Of a stretch of 64,000 nt of DNA, positions 51,151-59,500 are shown in pieces. The position numbers and the translations under genes were made by a program. The stretch comes from RGIG3013 sp045538935 (lineage in GTDB: Bacteria; Bacillota; Clostridia; Oscillospirales; Acutalibacteraceae), in assembly GCA_045538935.1 (NCBI GenBank), contig JAZQEI010000022.1, positions 186,001-250,000 on the forward strand, given 5' to 3'. Under the pieces are notes generated by a model. That model saw only the letters and a list, made by a program, of their open reading frames with translations, was not told the origin of the DNA and did no database searches. Each line of letters starts with the position of its first letter. The stretch's first letter is position 1.

Positions 51151-51171
51151 TGGGGGGTGATTTCGTGCGCT

Positions 51172-52086
51172 TTATTCGAGCAATTGATTATCACTGCCGT
51201 CTATACGCATTTTATAGTACTCATTGAGTTTGGCAGATGAATAATATATCCAATCTCCAACAACACCAATATTACCAGATTTTATATCGTTTAGTTTTTG
51301 AAGCTGGGTACCATCTGTTTTAACCTTGTAAATGCACTTATCTCCCCACATATTGTTATAATAAAGCCAATCATTCTCTATAGTTATAAGGGTTCCTGAT
51401 GGCGCAACCGTTACTTGGTCAACCGGGTCATCAAACACATCATTAACACTTAACTTTGTAATAGTACCGGTAGCATATAAGTAGTCTTCGTAGATTATCA
51501 TAGCTTGAGTATTGGCATATGTGCTTTTGATTATAGGGTCACTACCGTCTAAATTGCATATACAAAGGCCGTCCATCGTCATGCAATATATTTTGTCATC
51601 TGTTATGTTAATTCTAATAACAGAATCGTCAATTATAACAGACTCTTGCGATTTGTCGGGCTTAATTCTGCGCAACCGAGAACTAATATCGGTATAATAC
51701 AGCCATCCATCAGCATAAAAAAGATAACCTGCATTTTCTATTAAAAGTTCGAGGCCGGTTCCGTTGGTTTTCATCTTATAAACTTCGTGGGTTTCTGCAT
51801 CGCAAAAATAAAGCCAATCACCCGAAACATTTAAATATTCCGCTTCTTTATCATAAAGTTTTTGTGGGGTTTGGTTGTTTTTAGTTTTATACATTCCGCT
51901 AAGAGTGGAATAATATATCCACTCGCCTTGTTTTGTAGCAATACCACCGTTGCCGTTAATATTTCCTATTATATTACCGAACTTATTAGCTTGAGAAGCG
52001 CCACATCCTACTAAAGACGTTGCAACAAGAACAACGCTTAACAAAACGCTTAAATAACATATAGATTTTTTAAAAATATGTTTCAT
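51172..52086 (-). CDS. DUF5050-like beta-propeller lipoprotein
   Basis: 304 residues. The lipoprotein signal ends SLVGCGAS (Cys 28). The rest is repeats of the WIYYS/WLYFCD...IYKMKTDGT kind (at least six), the propeller-like DUF5050 pattern. It is anchored outside the membrane. It follows the 468-residue zinc-ribbon gene by 29 bases, so the two are probably co-transcribed. Role unknown; DUF5050 proteins are common in clostridial surface loci. Confidence 0.82.
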   Translation of the reverse strand: MKHIFKKSICYLSVLLSVVLVATSLVGCGASQANKFGNIIGNINGNGGIATKQGEWIYYSTLSGMYKTKNNQTPQKLYDKEAEYLNVSGDWLYFCDAETHEVYKMKTNGTGLELLIENAGYLFYADGWLYYTDISSRLRRIKPDKSQESVIIDDSVIRINITDDKIYCMTMDGLCICNLDGSDPIIKSTYANTQAMIIYEDYLYATGTITKLSVNDVFDDPVDQVTVAPSGTLITIENDWLYYNNMWGDKCIYKVKTDGTQLQKLNDIKSGNIGVVGDWIYYSSAKLNEYYKMRIDGSDNQLLE

Positions 52087-52115
52087 ATATATTGCTCCTT
52101 TTTAGAAACTTTTTA

Positions 52116-53522
52116 CTAATTAAAATAATCGGGGTCTTGCCAGTTTTTGCGCTTTTTAGGAATAGTATCGGCGACTTTTTGTTCGGGAATGATGCTTGGG
52201 TATGCGGGTGTTTTTGGTATAACCTTTATAACTCTTCCGTCAAAAGTGTCTCCGTTTTTTGTAATAACCCTTACCGCATCATCTAAGCAAGGCGTTTGTC
52301 CTGTGACAATGCAAAATTTTAACGTTTTTTCCACGCCTTTATATGTATCATCAAAAATAATGTATGTTTTTTCTTTATTCGACAGTTTGCTATATTTAAG
52401 CTCACAAACATATTCGTTAGTATTCTTTTTGAAAGGAACGGAGCTATCAAACTCTATTAGAATGTTGTCTCTTTGCTTGCGATCGGAGCTTTTAAAGAAA
52501 TCACAATGCATACAAAAATACATTACTATATACCAAACTATTAAAAAAACGGGCATTAGAATAAATGCCAACCAGGTTTGGCACAAACAAGTGAATACCA
52601 CACACATCAATAATAACACACACCATGTTATAAACGGATGCGAAGTAACACAAGAGAGACAATAAAATTTATAATTGAATTTCTTATATATCTCCGCTCC
52701 GCAGTCTGAACACTGAATATCAGTAAACAATGCGGGGTCAACTAACCTATATGCCAAACCCGGTTTGGTTTGCATTTTATTGATAACAGCATCATTTCCA
52801 CAATACGGACATAAAAACTTATGCTTTTTTTGTTTTTTAGAGTTGTCTTTTTGAAGATTCGTAACATTTGAATAGTTTTCAGTTTTAGGAATTACCTCAA
52901 CAACCTTACCCAAAAACACATTGCCTTTGTTTGTAACAACTTCGACTTGATCTTCTACGTGCGGAGTTGGGCCCGCTACCATACAAAATTTTAATCTTTT
53001 TTCTTGTTCTTGATATAGATCATCAAAAATAATGTACGTTTGTTCTTTATTTGATAATTTTTTATATTTAAGCTCACAAATATATTCGTTCGTGTTTTTC
53101 TTTAACGGAACAGAATTTGCAAACTCTATAATTATATTATCACGCTGTCGCCTTTCTGAAATTTTTAAAAAATCGCAATGCATACAAAAATACATTGTTA
53201 TATACCAAATGTTTGTCAATATAATCAATAAAGCGCATGCTACAAAGACGTTATATATAAAACTAAATGGCAAACAAAATAAAAGTAAACAAAAATATGT
53301 TATACCGGGAAAATTGCTAATACAAGTTAAATAACGAAATTTATAATGAAATGTTTTATATACTTGATTTTTGCAATTTGAACATCTATATTCAGTTAAT
53401 GATGTGGGCACTATGGTTTTAAATGAGCTTCCGTACCTCGTTTGCATTCTCGGAACAACAGTTTTTTCGCCGCAATACGGACATCTACACCGTAATACTT
53501 TGAATTTTGTAAATGTGATCAT
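52116..53522 (-). CDS. Zinc-ribbon membrane protein with the whole module duplicated in tandem
   Basis: 468 residues with two copies of zinc ribbon (CPYCGEK...CSNCKN; CPYCGND...CSDCGA), two membrane helices, and beta domain (NTNEYICELKYKKLSNKEQT; NTNEYVCELKYSKLSNKEKT). It ends in KKRKNWQDPDYFN like its paralogue at 50202. The N-termini could each bind one zinc. ATG 53522 is chosen (AGGAG 9 bases upstream); GTG 53525 is also possible. It is downstream of the giant surface-protein gene and upstream of the lipoprotein, possibly all one operon. Confidence 0.78.
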   Translation of the reverse strand: MITFTKFKVLRCRCPYCGEKTVVPRMQTRYGSSFKTIVPTSLTEYRCSNCKNQVYKTFHYKFRYLTCISNFPGITYFCLLLFCLPFSFIYNVFVACALLIILTNIWYITMYFCMHCDFLKISERRQRDNIIIEFANSVPLKKNTNEYICELKYKKLSNKEQTYIIFDDLYQEQEKRLKFCMVAGPTPHVEDQVEVVTNKGNVFLGKVVEVIPKTENYSNVTNLQKDNSKKQKKHKFLCPYCGNDAVINKMQTKPGLAYRLVDPALFTDIQCSDCGAEIYKKFNYKFYCLSCVTSHPFITWCVLLLMCVVFTCLCQTWLAFILMPVFLIVWYIVMYFCMHCDFFKSSDRKQRDNILIEFDSSVPFKKNTNEYVCELKYSKLSNKEKTYIIFDDTYKGVEKTLKFCIVTGQTPCLDDAVRVITKNGDTFDGRVIKVIPKTPAYPSIIPEQKVADTIPKKRKNWQDPDYFN

Positions 53523-53535
53523 CACCAATTTCTCC

Positions 53536-56500
53536 TCATATCAAATCGTCCGACGAATAACCACCTTGGTAATACAGATAGTTTTCATTATCATTTTCAT
53601 CCGAATCTGGATAACCAAAATATGAATGTGAAAAACCATTTGTTGTTGTCAAACTTTCGGTTCGTTCGCTTTGTTCCAGGGATTCACTAAAAATTTCTAC
53701 ATAATCAAAATACATATCATAATGACCCACAAAGTTCGTTCGTGCAGTATCACTATCGATTTGTATTTTAACCATTACTGTGCCTGGTGTAACATAGTTT
53801 TTAACATATGTTTCTCCAGAATCATATAAAAACGTTGCTATTTGAATATAAACATTAGAATTTTTGGCTATTCGCATTATTGAGTTTTTGATATTTTCGT
53901 CATTAATAAGCTTCAATATTATCTTTTCTACACTAATAACACCAAGAAATTCCTTTAAAAAATAAGCAACATTAAAAAAAGTAATGGGTTTTTCTTTGAA
54001 TTCCAGATAAAGGGCTTGTAATCTAACAAATTTTTCTATATTTTGAAGTGTTCCTGATTTGATATTTAACAATTCAGTAACGGATGCTGGCAAAAAATCA
54101 TCTATATTGAGGAGCATAGCCTCGCCAATTTGTGTAATTTCATGATACTCTTTAGTGCCTATTTCAATGTTTGTGCGAAGTGTATCCTTGTCATACGTAT
54201 AAATATACGGGCTTGCGCATAAGTTTTTATAATTTTTATGTTGATATCCACTGTATTTTGAACGTATTTTATCAACCGCTCTATAACAGGTTTCGGCATG
54301 ACGCTCATTGACACTAAACTGATCTGATATAGCCAAGCCAAGCAATGCTGTAACAGTAATAAAATCTGCTTCGGTTAATATATCTGCATCTTGATGTTCG
54401 GGATGTAAAAATTCTGCACCGCAACATTTACATGTAAGAATATGTTTTATTTTTTTCTCTTCTCCTGCAGGTGTTGATTCTACCTTTACTTCTAATTGAC
54501 CCGCATGTGTGTCGGCATATCTGCTATCACAAACGTTCACTTTACAGGTTGCTAAAACATCCGGGTTTTCTATTAGGTAAACCGTTACCACAGTTGTTCC
54601 GGCATTTACACCGTAAACTGTACCGTCGGGGTCAACTTCAACAACATTTATATCGTAGCCTCTAAACCCAACCTCTACATTGGTTGCAAAAATTGGTCTA
54701 AAAGACATATTGAGTTTATATATGCCTGTTTGTTCACTGCTAATATCTAGGTTAATTTCTGTTTTAGACAGTATAATTCTTTTTGCATTAGCATTGTTTT
54801 CAACTTGGTTGCTTAATATGTATGCGCGTTTATATGCAACGCTTCCTGCGGTAGAGTTATATTCATACTCTATATATGAAAATTCTCCTTCAATATATAA
54901 AACAGTAACCGTAATTGCCGAATAAACCCTATCAACTACAGAACTTTGTGTAGACGGCATATCATATATAATGCCGCTGTTTACATATTGGTTTGTTCTT
55001 GGATATCTGTTAATATCAATATTATAATTAACTGCATCAACAGGTATATATCCCCTTTTAAGTCTTACAAAAATACCGTTATCGTCGTAATAAGGATATT
55101 CTACATAGTTATAGCCGTTTTCACTCCATAAAACGTTAACAAATACGTTGTTGATTACATCGGAAGAAGCAACATTCCAATAATCTTCGCCCGGGCCGTT
55201 TAACACAGTACTTTGCTCGGTTACATATGCGTTAGGGGTTAGGTCTATATTAGAACGGACTATGCCTAAAGTATTATTAAATGCATAATTGTTTAAAGAT
55301 AATCTCTTTAAATCGTCATAGCCGTCTAAATAAAGACTAGCATTTTCGCCGAGCACATATTTACCGTTAACTGTAAGGCTACCGTTATTTATACGAATAT
55401 CGCCGTCTAAATGGTAAAGCATACCTTCTACTGTTAAGCTATGACCGTTTAGGTCTATGCCGCCAAACAAAACAGACAGGTCGCCGTTATACGACATATC
55501 GTGCTTTAACGTGCCATTTATTACTATAGTATTATATTTGTTTTGTATAAATCTATTACCAAAAACCAACGAAAAATCGGAATTAAATTTTTCAAGATTT
55601 ACATATACCGGATACGTTTCTCGCTGGGTGTTATATGCCGCCAAATAGTTGCCTATAAGGCTTACGCTTTCACTTTCGGCACTTGCAATATAGACACCGT
55701 ACTGGGTATAAGTTGATATATCATTATAATTTATTTTTACTAAACCTGTGCCCTGATTATTAATTTGCATTCCCATAGAGGCATTTGACACAAGGTTATT
55801 ATTAACGGTAAGGTTGCCGTTGCCAAAATTAGCAACATCAATTGCTATAAATACATTTTGAATATTATTATCATTAACGGTTATGTCGCCATTTGAAGTG
55901 CTATAAATAGACACTGCGCTCTTAAAGCTGCCAACAGGATATATAATATTATTACCCACTACCGATATATTAGCGGTTGAGGCTGCTTCGGTATTTAAGG
56001 ATACCGCAACTAAATAAACCGAACCTAAAGTATTAGGATTATTAGCACTGCCTATATTTATATTGCCGCTACCCGAGGTTATGTTGGAATATATACCGTA
56101 ATCGGCATAGTTTACGGTGCTGCCTAATACATTTATATTTCCGTCGGCATTGGTTATTTTTATACCTAACGCCAATGTGTCTGCATTGGAATTATTGCCG
56201 GGCGGTGTGTGCTGAGAAAATTCAATTACGGTATCTTCAATATTTACGCAAACTCCGCTGTTTAATACTACGTCGATACCCACGCCATAAGACGCTAGCG
56301 TGTTGATGTTACAACCTATTATATTTACGTTTGCAGATATATTACCATTAATTTTAACAGATCTTGCTCTAGAATTCAAGATATTTGTGTCGGCAGCACC
56401 TGTATAGGATAATACTATGTCGTGGAGTACGTCAGAATTGTATATTTCAAAAAGTTCTGCTCGAGTTCCAGTTACAATGACATCGCCACGTTTTTGATCA

Positions 56501-59500
56501 GAGCCGATAATATGTGAATTGTCTAATTTTATGTAAGTTGTATTTTGAATTTGAATAGTACCATACAGCATAAGGTTATATATTGTTGCGTTGCCTTTTA
56601 TAAGAATATGATCGCTTGCATTACCTACGAGTAAATCTGCAACATCGAATATACCAAACTCATTAACCGTAATAGATTTCCAATATATATCACCGCCTAT
56701 GCTGGTGGGGTTGTTTGAAGAACTTTCGGGTACTTTTAAAGTTCCGTTTACTGTTATGCCGTATCCGTCCGCAAAATGCAATCTTGTTCCGGGTAATATG
56801 GTTAATTTAACATCATGGGGGATAACAAGGTCTCGGCCAAAGGATATTGTTCCGTTTTCAATAGTTGTTGTACCCAAAGCAACGTTTTTATGACCGTTAT
56901 CAATTGCGCTTTGCAAAGCAGTTGCGCTTTCGCATAATATTGCTATATTAGACTCATTTCCAAAAGCATTCTCGTGTATTTGTAAATTTTCATAGTCGGG
57001 CAATATAATAGCGGCCTCGAGCGATGGCATTGAAAACGCATTACTTTCAACAGTATAAACACCCCAAGGTATAGTAACTGTAGTAAGTGCGCAGTTTTTA
57101 AACGCGCTTGCTCGTATAGCTTGTGCGTTGGTATACATTCCATTAAACCAGTTTAAATGTTTTAGGCTTGTACAATCTTCAAATGCAGAATACTGTATTT
57201 CGGTAACGCTAAGAGGAATATAAACACTTGTAAGGCTCGTACATTCGTAAAACGCATGGTCAGAAATTACTGTAAGATTTTCAGACAGGTCTATGCTTTT
57301 TAGTGCGGTACATCCTATAAACGCGCCATTTTCCATAGTGGTTACACTGTCGGGCATATCAAAACTCACGAACGGGCACCCGCTAAAAGCATAAGAGCCG
57401 ATATATGTAAGACTATTTGGCAAGGTTATTTGCGTTAGGCTTTCGCAACCCGAAAATGCCGCAAAATCTATTTTTGTTACGGTGTCGGGAATTGTGACCG
57501 ATTGCAAATCGGTATTGTTTATAAAAGTCTCTCTACCTATAGTGGTTACCGCCACACCATCGACATATGACGGTATAGTAAACCCGGTTACGCTTCCAAC
57601 ATAATTTGAAATAGTGCCGGTTGTTGGGTCAAAGTCAAAATCTATTATGTGGTTAATAACTACCGTATACTGACAGCCATTACCCGCTTGGTCTATCGCC
57701 CTAAAATAAAATTCGCCATTTTCGGTAAAAGTAAATGATTCGGCATTAAGTGTGCCGTCGTCGCAAGACGCATAAACAGTTACGCTATCTCTTGTGGGTT
57801 CGGTAGAATAAGGCAATATTGTTATAACGGGTGCTACGCGGTCAATATTGGTTATTGTGATCGTTTCGGTAATAGTGTCTGAAAATATATCTATTGCGGT
57901 AAAGGTATAACTACCGTTATCGGTAAACACATACTCAGAGTTACTTAGGGTACAGTTTACGCCCGTAGCAGTTACTTTGATATTTTGGTTTGTGGGGGTA
58001 GTAGTATAGTCGTTTATGGCTATTTCTATTGTGATTGCTGTAAAGGGAACGGAGTTTTGGGTGCAGTACGTTGCCGCGGCAGAATCGGCAAACGAATAAA
58101 CTGTTAGGGCGCTACAATTCGCAAAGGCATTGGCGCCTATGGTGGTAGTATTATCAGAAATATATGCCGATTCTAAAACCGTACAGTTTTTAAAGCAATT
58201 AGCACCTATGGACAAAACGCTTGACGGAATTATTATATGGGCAAGTTTTGCGCCCGAGCCAAATGCGTAAGCGCCTAACTGCTCTAAACCGCGAGGTAAG
58301 GTTATAGACTGCAAACTTTTAGAGTTACAAAAAGCAAAATCGCCTATGGTTTTAAGCGCACTGTTTTGTGCGAAAACCACCTCGCTTAAAGCGTTACAGT
58401 AATTAAACGCATGTTGGCTTATTGTTGTAACGCCGGAAGGTATTGTAACACTTACAAGCTTTATACAACCGTAAAAAGCATTATTTTTAATTTCGGTTAC
58501 TGTATTTGGTATTTCAACCGAAATCATTTTAGTTTTGTTTCTAAACAATGACTCTCCAAGTGCGGTTACGGTTATACCGTTTAAAGATTCGGGTATAACA
58601 ACATTCTCTTCGCTTGCGTTATAAGATGTAAGCACACCATTTTGGTCTATAGTAAAGCGTTTGTCGATGTTTGTTACTGTAACAGTTTTTTCTGCGATAT
58701 TTCCAACGTTGTCTACCGCAGTAAAGGTATAACTGCCGTTTTCGGTAAAGGTATACTCACAAACCTCCATATAACCGTTTTCTGCAACAGCGGTTACTGT
58801 TATATTGTTATTAGTTGTGCCTGTAAAATAATCGTTTACGGTTATGGTAGCAAGCGAGCGGAAACTGTAAAACAGGTTATTATTAAGCACATAATCGTGG
58901 GCAAACGTACCCTGTTTTACGTAGCAAATAACGTTTTCACAGCCTTCTACTATACCCGTGCCTATAAAGCTTATATCTTGCGGTAACGATATATACTCTA
59001 AGCCTGTACAATCTTTAAATGCGCCGTTACCTATAGAATTCATTTCAGATGGCAAATATACTTTGGTTAAGTTCTGGCAAGACGAAAAGGCCTCTATCTC
59101 TATGCAAGTAAGGCTTTCGGGAAAATTAATTTGCTCTAAATTTGTACAACCGTTAAAAGCATCTTTTCCTATTTTGGTGACGCCTTCGGGAAGTATTACG
59201 GTTTTAAGCGAAGTACATCCGTAAAACATACTATCGTTAATATATGTAATGCCTTCGGGTACTGTAAAGGTTTCAAGCGCGGTACATTTTCTAAACAGTG
59301 CTTGCGCCGTTATTCCACTTTGTGCTACTTTTGACGGTATGTTTATGGTTTTAAGGCTTGTGCAAGACGAAAAAGCGTAATTACCAAGCTGCATTATGCT
59401 CTCGGGTAAAGTTAAATTCACCAACCTAGTGCAGTTATTAAATGCAGCAGTGCGTATTTCTACAAGAGCTCCGTTTTCGGCAAATGATATGTTTTTAAGA

